64,000 bases of DNA, from positions 71,723,084-71,787,083 of the forward strand of contig JAYGXS010000001.1 of the NCBI GenBank assembly GCA_036362985.1, written 5' to 3'. The translations under genes and the position numbers were made by a program. This document shows positions 53,777-64,000 of the stretch, one piece after another (position 1 is the first letter of the stretch; each line of letters opens with the position of its first letter). The notes beneath the pieces are model-generated. The model made no database searches. It was not told the DNA's origin and worked only from the letters and a program-made list of their open reading frames with translations. Origin of the DNA: Ligula intestinalis. Taxonomy: Eukaryota; Platyhelminthes; Cestoda; Diphyllobothriidea; Diphyllobothriidae.

Positions 53777-54172
53777 CGGGTGTCCCAAAAAACGTATGCA
53801 CATTTTAACTGATTGTAAACTTGGTGTTTATTTTAATTTTTGTTATTTCAAAAACGTAAAAATATTTAAAAGTATTATTTTATTGTTTTTTGTTCACTGC
53901 ATTTCGACTATTGCAAAAGTGGCTGAATTAAGAGAAGCTACCGAACACGAATGAACCCGAATATCCAACGAATTGTTTCATGGTATGTACGATTCCCTTG
54001 TTTCGCGTTGTCAGCAGTGTGCTGATCAAAATGGACGTCTGTTTGAGAAAACTCAGTAATATAAATAATAAAATCGTACTTGTAAATACGTTTACATTTA
54101 TTTAGCAATATAATTATGATAAACTACGATTTAAAAAAGGTAAAATGTGTATACATTTTTTGGGACACCCTG
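53777..54172. mobile_element. Non-autonomous mariner-like element, copy 1
   Basis: Inverted ends GGGTGTCCCAAAAAACGTAT and ...TACATTTTTTGGGACACCC, about 33 bp, enclose about 330 bp. Near 54015-54045 one frame reads CADQNGRLFE, like the C-terminus of mariner transposases (C...NG.HFE), so this is a deletion derivative. The right flank is TG-TA; the left TA is unclear. Confidence 0.75.
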
Positions 54173-54763
54173 TGTATTAAATCTTCCCAGGGTTTTTGAC
54201 CTTACCCCATTGCTAGTTCCTACAACCCACGTTATTCCGCACTGATTATACCTCCTCCTGCATCTTCCACCTCTAAACGCTCTCTATTCTTTCGTTCTAC
54301 GTATACCTTGCTTTGAAATGACCTGCTGATTTAAATTAGGTTACTAATTAGTCTATCTACCTTCAAGAGAAGACTGCGCATTTATGCTGACGCCAATTCG
54401 ATTAACCTTTTATTTTCCGAGCAGCTTTCGCCATGACGCCGAAGAAAGGCCATCAGTAATTTAGGAGACTGCTTTCAAATTACATCTTCTTGCCTCGTGT
54501 CCACCGCGAATCACGATGTCCCCATAACCCAACCTTCTTCAAATAATGGAAGTCAGATGGACGCATTCACTTTATACCACCTCCATTTCTTTTGTTGCTA
54601 ACCATCACCAGTAATCTATTCAAGCTCCTAAGATGTCAAGCCTCAAGTCCTTTGACGCTATTCCGCCAGTAAGCATGCGCATTGGTGACCCTATAATTAG
54701 GTTTCATTATCAAATTCTCGACTACTATTATAGTATTGATCTACTCTTCTCCTTCATATATTT
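54173..54763. other. Intergenic, no gene recognised
   Basis: It probably includes the 3' flank of the proposed minus-strand gene. No polyadenylation signal is certain. Confidence 0.35.
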
Positions 54764-57700
54764 TCACGAAGCAATTTTATTCGCCTGACCCCCTTCTTTA
54801 AGGTGTGAGCTCGCTGAATTTTGCTCACACTTTCGTCGAAGGTGGCTTTCCCGCTTCTTTATTCGTTCCAATTGCTTTTTAAGGATTGTGAACTGTTGTT
54901 CAAAACGGAAGAATAGCTGGTGGATGTGAAATAACCTGCCTACCATATTAATAATTTCTGCTCTATATCTGGCCGCTCACTTAGGGCACCATTCCGCACA
55001 TTGCAATTATTTTACCTTAGTAATAAGCTTGAAGTTAATTTTTTTATTAATAAAGCTTAATAATTTTCGTATCGTATTATATAATATGCTTGAACCGTCC
55101 TTCTGATTCGCCAAGCAACATGGGCAAGACTATTTCTATATCTGCTTCAAAACCATCATACGTTATGTGTTTGCTTCTTCTCAGGACTAGCAGAGTGTGC
55201 CTAGGCTAAGCTCCCTCCCATTCAGCCACCATTTTATCAAGCCAGATACGCCCTGACTACAAACATTCATTGTTAAAAACCTGCAATTCACAGTAGTTAA
55301 CTCATAGAACACAATATAAAAATGTTTACCGTTACAGTATTTACTCTAGTTTCAATAAATTACAATGTCTGTCGCATCACAGAGCAACAACTTAGCCGGC
55401 TACTTCAAAAGCTTGTCCGTCTACGCTCATCGAACGCAGCATGACAACTGAAGGTCGCAAATAAAAGGATATATTTAACGTCTCTGAGTCGGTTAACTAT
55501 AACAGCTATCTGCCGCACAAAAAAGCGTATAAAGCAACGTTGCGAGCTGGAAAACGTTATATTTTGTAGCTAGGCTACAGTGATCCCGAAGAAGACAAAT
55601 GTCCCTTAGAAATTTCACAGAGCGTTTCAAACGGACACGATACTATTGGGTAATAAAAGACACTCGGGGGGTAATGAAGAACTTGCATCCTTTTTCTTAC
55701 AAAATATATTTAGTTTAAAGTGGTTTACGAGGTTTAAATCCTGTTCCCTCGAGATCCATCTCCGAGGCCACCCACGTATGCGGCATCCAGGGGATAACAC
55801 GACTTCCGGAGTTGATGAACTCGAAAAAGTCCATGATCTGTTGCGCCGTCCGCTCCGGGCAGCTGGGTGAGTGGGCTAGGTTAAGGTCTATTAAGTGACC
55901 GGCATAAAATATCGTTTCACGCCACATACTCATTTGTTTTCGATAGACCTGCATGGAAAGGATTAGGGAATTAGAGTAGAGCTGCAGATCAAAACAAGAA
56001 TATGGTGACAGTGAAAAAAGGGCTTAAAAGAAAATAGTCTGCGCTCTAATTTCTGGGGTCTATGGACGCAGACCAAAAATTAGCATGAATATTTGGGCTG
56101 ATGTCCAGTAGCCACTGCGGGATAAAAGCGTCATATACACAAGCTGTCAACAGGTAGTTAGTTGTATGACCTGAGTAATTGTTTACTATATTGGCAGCAA
56201 AGGTACTCATTTAAAGCCAATATTCGACCCATAAGAATATAAGGCACTGCTATAACACATGGCTATCGGTAAGACACACTCACTCGACGACAGCAGGAGA
56301 ATAGAGACTACGCCCTGAAGATGAAAGTGAGAATGCTTTCGAAACATCAGCCTTAATACACCTTGGTCTCGGAACTTGCCCCATCTTCTTCTTCCTCGCC
56401 CAGGGATGATGAAAGCACTACTACCAGAAAGCATATAGAAAAGACTGGGGAATCACTGATGAGCCGAGCCGCTCACAGCCGCGCCATGCAACGGCGAAGC
56501 ATGTGTCTAGGCTTTAACTAACACCTGTGCTGTCAATAGGGTAAATAATAACTGAAAAGTGTCTTCTACTGACGTGAGTTACAAGGAACAGAAGCAGCCC
56601 AGTCATATCGTTAAGCGTCCGGTTTGAGGCGAACATGGAATTTAGAGTAGAAACCGGGTCTCATGTCAAGAACCGTCCGAAATGTAACCTCAAGTTATGG
56701 GCTAGGTGGAAGGCATAAAAGAGCGGTTACTTATCACTCCCGCCAACTTCACTGGCGGTCACCGAAGTGTCACAAACATCGAGTTACCGAAGACAACGCT
56801 CTTGTGCAGTTCAAACAACAAACTCTATCGGAAAAGCAAGATAAAATGATTCCGCATTCCTATATAGGACACCGAAACTGTCGTTTTCTTTGCGGCTTCC
56901 GAAAGATATCATCAAAACGGCATACTAAGTTTACCATTCTTGTCATTCTATTCGCGTAAAACGGCTTATAGTGAAAAAGACATTAAGATGGGGATTATTT
57001 TCAAATTGTTTAGTTTCGTACCGTTGAAGGAACTGCGACTTATTTCAGATACAGGATTCACGTCCCTCTGTCCCATTTTTGTGTGATCTAAAGAGAATTC
57101 GGCTTGACAGTCTGATAACTTATTTCGCTGTAAGGTCTAGTACCCAAGTAGCCGCACTTACGCAAAGTTGGATAAGAAGTATTGATCAACTGAAAAAATC
57201 TGTTGGCTTGCCATTAATGTGAAGCCGTTTTGATAAGAAAATTTTAAATGCTTTAGAGTCAGTTGCCACTAAATTTTCGATATCATGCGTATTCTTTAGC
57301 TCAAATCTTAAAAACACGATTTAATCTACGTCCGTAGGTAATTTCACCAATAAAACTGGTTGCAGTTTCCAGATTCAGCCCTTGACTACAAAGTGACGAC
57401 GGAGAATAAAAAATATCGGAAGAAAAGACATATGATGAAGGCAGATTGCTGCTTGCCAGACTCCCAGTTTACTTTGCAGTTTAATCAGGCAATGTGAAAT
57501 AACTTAACACAGGCACACATTTCGATGTCCTTCTCGTCAGAAGTAGCAATCACAAAGTACAACGGCCGACTGCCGCTTACGTGGTAGCTCAACATTGCTT
57601 TAGCGCTAATGCCCTAGATTTTGACTACTGCTCGCTATCGAACTACAAAAAACGAGCATATTTTTCTGAGCTAACCACTGAGTTTCGTTTCTCTCACGCA

Positions 57701-60700
57701 ACAGAAGTAAATTGCATAAAGCTCTTGCTCGGTCGCTGCCAACTAAAATGGCCTTGGCTGTTCTACTGATCGAAATCACTTAAATTGACTCAACGAGGAC
57801 AGAAACGGACGACAAAGGGCCGCCACAAAAATAACCAACCAGGTCTTTCGGAGAAAAATATTAAGCTCAGCTGGATGATTTGAATAGGTGTGGTAGTCTT
57901 CATGACTTCACAACAGATATGTTAAGCAATTAAATTGTTTGAAAACAAATACGCTTTAGTGAATGCGCTGGATAACATGCAAAATATCTGAAGAACTTAT
58001 TCAGCGAATTATATAAAAAACTTTAAAAGTCTGCATATTTGGTCAACGTGGACTTTAGATAGATTTTAGTGAAAATCGTGCGTGAGGTCATTTAGAACAT
58101 TTAGAATCATACGAGCTGCTCAAGGGCCTATGGCTACCTCTAGTCTGATTTCAACTTTAAATACAAGTTTCTATGGAAACCTTTGATGAACTTTTTCCAC
58201 TTAGGGTGCTTAACTTCGTGGGGCCTGCTGTATGCTTGTGATGAAGGGTTCTCGCGAAAGGAGACGGGCAGACCCCCACGGAATATTCAATAACTTTTGC
58301 TGAAGAGGGACATATCTGAAAGGTCTCGTAAGGGCAGCGAAAACGTCTTCGATATTTTTGAGTTCAAACAATCAGACCTTTTCCTGCCTTTAAATAATCT
58401 TCGTACTCAAGGTTTCTTATACCGCTAGACTACTCATAACCAAGAGGTGGCATGCAGCCTTGTGGATGGAGCCCTTCTTTAGCAACTACTTCTTGGTTTA
58501 TATACAGGGTGTCCCAAAAATGTATACACATTTTACCTAATTGTAGACTTGGTGTTTGTTATAATTTTATTATTTCAAAAATATAAAATATTTACAAGTA
58601 TATTTTTATTGTTTTTTTCACTGCATGTTCTCGCATTACGCAACTTCGCCATCGGAAAAGTTATATCCCAAGATTTGTCCATGTTCTCAATAACGATGAT
58701 CTAGACCGAAAATTACAGTATGGCGAGTGGTATTTAGAACAATTTCTGGATTAAAATGGACGTGCGTTTGAGAGCATGCACTTAAAAAACAATAAATGAT
58801 AATGGTAAATATTTTTTCATTTTTGAAACAATGAAGTTATAAAAGACGCCAAATTTACAGTTATTCAAAACATGTATACATTTTTTGAGACACCCTGTAT
58901 TTAGACTCAGGAGCGTTCCTACACTCCAACAACATTAGTTCTGTCCCTGTTTCAAGCATACCAGTTACGAAAACATCCGATTGGTATAGGCTCTTAATGT
59001 GTGATCTACCTGTGGACCCTTCCTTGATCCTGCACAAACTTCATAATGGTAAAAATTCGTAAAGTCATCCCTCTCAAAGCGATAAAGCTGAATATTTTAT
59101 AAGTAGCATTATCTCCACACATCCAAATGCAAATAAACTTCTGCAAGTCCGGCAAGCAATTTTCCTAAATTTGTAAATGTTTGATTATTTCTCCCATACC
59201 AGCAGAAACGAATTTACGAAAATTTATGAATAATAATGAGCAGCATTAGGCATATACAGTACTTTAAAGTACTATAAGAAGTATTGAGTGTTTGTATAGG
59301 AAAATAAAATTTTCTCGATAATTCCCAGCTTGTGGAGGCGTCAAAAATAGCTATGATTTAGAACAATAAATTAAAATAGTTTGTGAGGTATAAAACTTAA
59401 AGCATCCACTTTCTTTATAAAAAAAGTACGTACCTTAAGTGAAAATATTTTGCGTATGTGGAAATGAATGAAAGCGTAGTTATTGAATATCGTTGAAAAA
59501 GGTTTCTCATCATTTCGCTAGTTTTTGGTGTATTCATTGATAATGTTACTAATTTTCCATTTGTTCGACGTTTACATCAAACCCTTTAAAAAAAGATATA
59601 ACTTAACAGCATTTACCGAAAAAAAACGAGTTTTTGTATATTATTTTCTATGAAGATGGCCATTTTGGTCAAATGTGGAAATACTTCAAAACAGCAAATC
59701 ACATTTTCGAGCATACAACATGTCTGCTAGATACCACGCATATTATTATTCCTAAGATCAATAAAAAGTTTCCAGACTGGGTTACCTCTTTAAAAAGTGC
59801 TTTTATTGGATTATGAGCTTACGAAATTCTGCATATATTAACTTTTTTCAAGGTAATCTCACAGGGAAATTGGGGATTTTTGACAATCTCTTTAATTTAT
59901 CTGAAGAAAAGCGATTAAATTGGACTAGAGATGAAAGAGCATACCTTTCTCTTTATAACGGATTATTTTTCGCTTAAGGAGATTTATTCCAAGACCCGTA
60001 ATGAAAATGCGAATGCAGAAAAAACAGGCCACTTATATGACCATTATTATTCTTCTGTCTATTCCGTTTACAAATAACGTGTGAGCGGAACCTTTTGTTT
60101 ACAAAAAAGTGTATTTCTACCTGACTGACATACAAAAACTCCTTTTTTAATTCCCTTTCACGATGACATGTATGGCAAGGGTTGGTTATGTGCAAGGTCA
60201 GTGGTAAGGTTTAAACAAAACGCGAAAAATTTTTGTTACTGCATTTTTTGCAAAAAACGTCACAGAATAGCATTATATAATTTTTAAAACTTCGATCACT
60301 GCTTGTTTCAGAAAATAAATTTGATTCCTTAATCGCCACTTAAGTTCCATTTGATCAACTTCGCACAAAATTTTCCAGTACTGGAAGGGATTATTATTTC
60401 CACTTTTTGTACCAAGTATAAAATTCTTCCGCAGCACAATGTATAGTAGAAGAAAGTTTCGTCCTCTTTTTTCTTATAGCATAGGTAATTTCTTTAATCT
60501 AAACATACTCGTGATTTAGCCAAAATGAGGGCCTATTTCCCCAAATAACTTTAAATAGGAGGGCAGTTTTCCAAACCAAAACCCTTCTTATTATTCAATC
60601 CACTCAGTTGATCAAAATAACCTGTCCAAATAAACACTAAACTACCAAGCTAAATTTCGTCCTGAAAGTTGTTTGCAGGATTCGCAGAATTGTATCTAAC

Positions 60701-62959
60701 GGCATGTAAGCCTTCTGTCAGCCTAGCAGACATGTGCTCTGCGTTTGTTTTAACGCATGCAAATTACCACCGTGAACTTCGACCATTAGGCCCCTGCATT
60801 TCACCTCAGTATCCACTGTCGACCTTAGAATGCAGGACTTATAACAAGATGCGCCAAACTTGGAACTGTTTAAATGGAAAATCGGTGCATCCGTTGATGA
60901 ACATTCACCAACCGCTAACGTAACTCACTTGTCACTTTCTGTTTGGGTCTCATTTCTCGGACCGTGACAGCAGCCATAGCAGCTAGTAGTATAGGCAGAT
61001 AATACTGCCGGCAAAGAACCGCTGTTATTGCTGCTGTCAGGGCTCGAGGCATGAAGCCCAATGCAGAGTGGGACAAGGGATTTCCATTAGCGGTCGGTGA
61101 ACGTTAATCAAGGATTGCCAATATCTCCTGACCTAAAGCGGCAAGAAAACGAGCGTGGGGCTCAATGGTTAGGGCGTTTTGACTCAGATCAAAGAGGTTG
61201 CGAATTCGAGCCTCGGGTGCTTCACCACTTGAGGCTGGATGTGACTAGCTGACGACAGCTAATTAGCCAGAAATGGTCATTCTATTTTTCCTTGTCTTTG
61301 CCGGTAATATAATCAGTGCATCCCTTGAGGTCGTGGCGTATGTACCGTTGCCAATAACCTTTTTTGAAATATCACAGGAGATAAGCTGTCTCCACGATAT
61401 TAAATTCAAACAAGGTCTGAGGATGTTTTCCATCCCATAGGCATCATTCCTGCTTTCAAGACAACAGCAGCTATGCACAACTTCTTTAATGGAAAAATAA
61501 GACTTGTAAAGAGAAATAAAATTCTTTGATTAGAATTTTCCGGATTTCCAATAAGTTATAATTGGCCAACTCGCTGACCTAGTCCTTTTATTATGTAGCG
61601 GGCTTTTAATTAAACAAGTCCCTATGTCGATGTGGTATTTATTAAATCGCATTGACATAGGTTGGCCTACCTGCTTAAGTTATTTTTATTGGTGAATGTT
61701 TGGCTTCTAGGTCAGTCTTTGTACGCTTCATCAGGCAACGCCTATAAGGCCTAAGAAACGCATGTTGTCAGGCTTCCTAACTCGTCCATTATACCTTTCT
61801 AAAATTATCCATGCATATTTTAGAGATAATTTCGCAAAGAGAAAGCTTTGATTTCCAGATATGCATTCATTTTGTTTTTCTGTATACTATATTAAGTTTC
61901 AGTGAACAATAAATTTTTAAGCACATGCGCATGTTTCCAGTGACTAGTGAGTTCTTATATTGCAAGCCGTTAACACCAGCTTTAATGATGGACGACCAGA
62001 CCACCTTAGTATGTTCTGTTTAGAGTGATATTTTGAAACACAAGTTCAGAAGTCGCTGACGTTTATAAGATTAAAATCAACCGAGCCAGTACGTTATACG
62101 TAAACATTTCTATGCAGCAAGGGATCTGCGTCTAAGTTACAGTTTGTGACGGGGAAAAGAACAACAGCATACTTCAGTTGGTTGCCTTTTGATTTAAATT
62201 TACTTTTCCTGTATTAAATATTTCGGCAGTTCAACAATCCATTCTAACATGGAGAAAAATTAAGATAAATGGAAACAAAGAAGGCAGCCTACCTACCTTC
62301 ATTTCGGTATCCTTCGTCGGCGCTTCCGGCGCAAGCAGTACTGAAAGGCACGCCAATTCAGCCGAAGAACGCCATTCACTCAGAAGGTAGGTCCCTGAGA
62401 TCATAATGGGAATTCGTCCGCATTTAATTGCCTGCCTCACACAATTGATTAGCCGTTCCGTAGTCTCTAGACGCCATTTCTTCTGAGCTGCCAAACAGTA
62501 TAAAGATAAAGAGCTCACTTCAGTTTACACCGTCCTCAGAATTAACAAATTGTGTAGGCTTTCAACAATTGAAATTAGATTTGCTGCGGTTGGCTAGATA
62601 ATCTTTCGGGCACTTTAACAACAAGGTCCTTACATCAAATGTGGGTGGGAAAGAGAAAACTGAGATCTGATACACGTTTTTTAAGGTCTCAAACTCGACT
62701 GTGCAGCTGGTGACAGGTTTTAGTATATGTAACGAGAAGAAAATTGGAGTAACTTAATGTACAACTTTATAGACTATTATTTGCGCAAGATATTTTGGAA
62801 AAATACAATGATAAATCTTAATTTTGAGCATTTGCGCTTTTCGGGGGCCTGTTTTATGCTTCCTTCTGTGAAAGACTGAGAAAGCATAATGCCTTGTCAG
62901 TTTACCTGAAATTGTTGAAAACGAGAAATCGCCGGTAGTTAATAGCACGTAATAATCTG
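54764..62959 (-). CDS. Proposed multi-exon gene of unknown function
   Basis: Four minus-strand candidate exons have matching phases: about 62959-62906 (ends TTTCAG|GTAAAC, phase 1), 62487-62297 (TTTGGCAG| ... ATGAAG|GTAGGT, phase 0), 55948-55729 (TTCCATGCAG| ... |GTAAAC, phase 1) and 54939-54764 (GGTAG| to TGA). Translations include ADYYVLLTTGDFSFSTIS, then WRLETTERLINCVRQAIKCG and IPIMISGTYLL, then YRKQMSMWRETIFYAGHLID and VIPWMPHTWVASEMDLEGT. The last exon is a charged, probably coiled-coil tail (EQQFTILKKQLERIKKRESH). They read like ordinary globular protein rather than repeat. I do not recognise the family. The 5' end lies beyond or was missed, and middle exons could be missing. The mariner MITE (58505), a PLE end (56.3 kb), a foldback MITE and a SINE would sit in the introns. 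Each exon alone is moderate evidence; the phase match strengthens it. Confidence 0.4.
54940..55728. other. Proposed intron, no feature
   Basis: AT-rich, with no recognised repeat or frame. It lies between the last two proposed exons. Confidence 0.35.
56030..56450 (+). mobile_element. Penelope-like element 3' terminal relic
   Basis: It is recognised by its end: CTGAAGA ... GAAACATCAG followed by GGTCTCGGAACTTGCCCCAT and CTTCTTCTTCCTCG, parallel to the GTTCCAGTGATC..TCTTCTTCTTC end at 47.8 kb. No coding part is recognised upstream, so it is a short 3' fragment whose 5' boundary is uncertain. Confidence 0.5.
56315..56350 (+). ncRNA. Hammerhead-ribozyme-like motif with full core
   Basis: CTGAAGA (56315-56321), stem GAAAG (56323-56327), 8-nt loop, CTTTC (56336-56340), GAAAC (56341-56345), ATCAG. 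CUGANGA and GAAA are both exact, stem II is a perfect 5-bp helix, and GAAAC-AUC gives a permitted NUH cleavage site. Stem I pairing is not obvious. This is the best-preserved motif on the plus strand. Confidence 0.5.
56460..58500. other. Proposed intron, no gene recognised
   Basis: AT-rich. Frames at 56663-56959 and 57581-57769 (plus) have no recognised domain. Confidence 0.35.
58505..58897. mobile_element. Non-autonomous mariner-like element, copy 2
   Basis: It is flanked by TA on both sides (58503-58504 and 58898-58899). Ends are CAGGGTGTCCCAAAAATGTA and TACATTTTTTGAGACACCCTG, length 393 bp. Its internal sequence parallels copy 1 (ACTTGGTGTTTGTTATAATT, AAAATGGACGTGCGTTTGAG). No transposase frame. 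Confidence 0.85.
58900..60895. other. Proposed intron, AT-rich, no gene recognised
   Basis: Nothing firm. The plus-strand frame 60669-60923 (84 codons) ends inside the foldback MITE at 60900 and so is probably not a gene. Confidence 0.35.
60900..61105. mobile_element. 206-bp foldback MITE
   Basis: Outer ends AACATTCACCAACCGCTAAC and GTTAGCGG-type partner (61085-61105, CATTAGCGGTCGGTGAACGT) are inverted. An inner pair, GTGACAGCAGCCATAGCAGC and GCTGTTATTGCTGCTGTCAG, continues the foldback. No coding capacity; superfamily unknown. Confidence 0.65.
61155..61310 (+). repeat. tRNA-derived SINE, copy 3 (best preserved)
   Basis: A box GGGGCTCAATGGTTAGGGCG and B box GGTTGCGAATTCGAGCC are followed by the shared body GACTAGCTGACGACAGCTAA, TTAGCCAGAAATGGTCATTC and CCTTGTCTTTGCCGG. 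The A and B boxes have normal tRNA spacing here, so this copy shows the ancestral form of the family. Confidence 0.75.
61320..62290. other. Proposed intron, no feature
   Basis: AT-rich, with no recognised frame or repeat. Confidence 0.35.
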
Positions 62960-64000
62960 CTGCTTTCGCCAGCAAAAAAGCATTATAGATAAACTGTATA
63001 TCGTTAAAGCAATAAAAATCCTCTCCTTGACCTCTTTAAATGTCATTTTGTGAAAACGGCGCTCAACCTTCCGCTCTTTCTCAAATTTAGGCATGTAAAC
63101 ACGAATCCTCCTGGCCAACCCGTAAACTTTATGCTATACTATTCATTAACGTTTTGTTCGAGGATGGAAGCAAACACGAACGCATGGACAGGCAAGTTAC
63201 TGAAATGATCGACGTACGGAGAGCGGACATATTTTTGATTTTGAATCCTAACAAGTTTTTGATGAAAATTTGAGAAATTGGACAAGTGACATGTATACAT
63301 TTAGCAGTTGGATTGCAAGACAGTGGATTACATAGCACTTATTTGTTGTATGGTGTCCAGCAGCTGTTGGAAGCTTCAAAATCCCAGCGGATTTTTTTGC
63401 ATCAAAATATTTTTGCTAGACTGATTAGCCACCCTCGTTCCTTACTTTTTGAATCATCTACACAAGGAGCAGGGAACATGAGAAATTTGCTGTTTTGATT
63501 TATTCGAATATTTAATGCGATCAAACGAGAGCCAGGTTGAAAAAACGCATGACTGAAGTGTCCGTCCGCGTTCTGGTTACAATGAACGCACCTGGGCTAA
63601 TTTTACATATGTTAAAGAGATAAAAATAGGAAGTTTTGCATGTTCAGTTGAAGCATTCCAAAAAAGAAACAACAAACAACAGAATGCACAATATATAACC
63701 TTAGCCAGCTACATAAGGTCGTTTGGTAACGAAAGATAGTTGCAGAGGGCTCAGACAAAAATATCCTGCATGTGATAGATTCCTTCGTAGGTATAATCAA
63801 ATGCTCATCCTTGCCACCCTTCTGGGCCGCACTTTTGACACTCCGGTTGAACACAGAAATAGCTACCTCCACGCGTAGTACAGATCACCTTGCACTTAAT
63901 TCCAGTGGTGTCTATTCCAGCACCTTAACCGTAACCATAAGCCTGAATATAAAGCTATCCCTAAACCTGACTTGATCACAAACTTGATCCCATATGGCCG
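62960..64000. other. Intergenic or intronic, one weak Cys-rich frame
   Basis: On the minus strand about 63930-63825 reads GIKCKVICTTRGGSYFCVQP, then ECQKCGPEGW, a pattern C-x3-C-x9-C-x4-C-x2-C that could be a small exon of a secreted or zinc-binding protein. Splice signals are poor (TTAAG| and GGG|GTGGC-like), so it is not called as a gene. 63910-63975 has a few CCTAA-like words. Confidence 0.25.

Noticed and set aside
60669..60923. 84-codon plus-strand frame as a gene
   Set aside because: It ends inside a foldback MITE and shows no domain.
1..64000. CRISPR arrays, rRNA genes, bacterial operons or phage
   Set aside because: No regularly spaced repeats, no rRNA-like blocks, no clustered long frames with ribosome binding sites. 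The content is clearly eukaryotic.

Overview
The window looks like a repeat-dense piece of a metazoan nuclear genome. It has spliced genes, long introns, one very short intron, and many retrotransposon relics: Penelope-like elements (PLEs), RTE-like, CR1-like and jockey/R1-like LINEs, Gypsy traces, a Helitron, SINEs and mariner/piggyBac-type MITEs. A flatworm, perhaps a diphyllobothriid-type tapeworm, is my best guess from the micro-intron, the abundant PLE/RTE/CR1 relics and the compact mitochondrial gene; this is inference, not proof. No operons, rRNA genes, CRISPR arrays or prokaryotic features are seen.

Two genes are well supported. A RING-finger protein with a probable beta-propeller C-terminus lies at 21056-23125 (+) as one long exon behind a textbook splice acceptor. 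NDUFS8, the TYKY/23-kDa iron-sulfur subunit of mitochondrial complex I, lies on the minus strand (33365-25916). It is rebuilt here as three exons coding 206 residues, with a 34-nt intron and a 6.8-kb intron filled with mobile elements. A third, unidentified minus-strand gene is proposed from four phase-compatible exons between 62.96 and 54.76 kb.

Layout: 1-20.8 kb holds repeat blocks, including an element with inverted ends around a degenerate CCCTAA/TTAGGG-like core, PLE ends, SINEs and LINE tails. 21-23.1 kb is the RING gene. 25.9-33.4 kb is NDUFS8, whose large intron carries two oppositely oriented RTE-like copies, a composite tRNA-like element and a 94-bp palindrome. 34.3-38.4 kb is a nearly complete but decayed CR1-like LINE. 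39.1-41.67 kb is a Helitron that keeps its N-terminal Rep part and its 3' hairpin-CTAG end but has lost the helicase. 44.57-45.33 kb is a foldback with 291-bp arms. 46.6-47.8 kb is a PLE with an intact GIY-YIG reading frame. 49.9-51.8 kb is a plus-strand PLE split by a minus-strand PLE. 53-64 kb is AT-rich, with a second copy of the composite tRNA-like element, two mariner-type MITEs, a foldback MITE, a SINE and the proposed third gene.

The most interesting threads are the hammerhead-ribozyme-like motifs at several PLE ends, the composite tRNA-like element seen twice with different tRNA-like heads, the telomere-like-core repeat, and the 34-nt intron. All calls come from reading the sequence; no database search was made.
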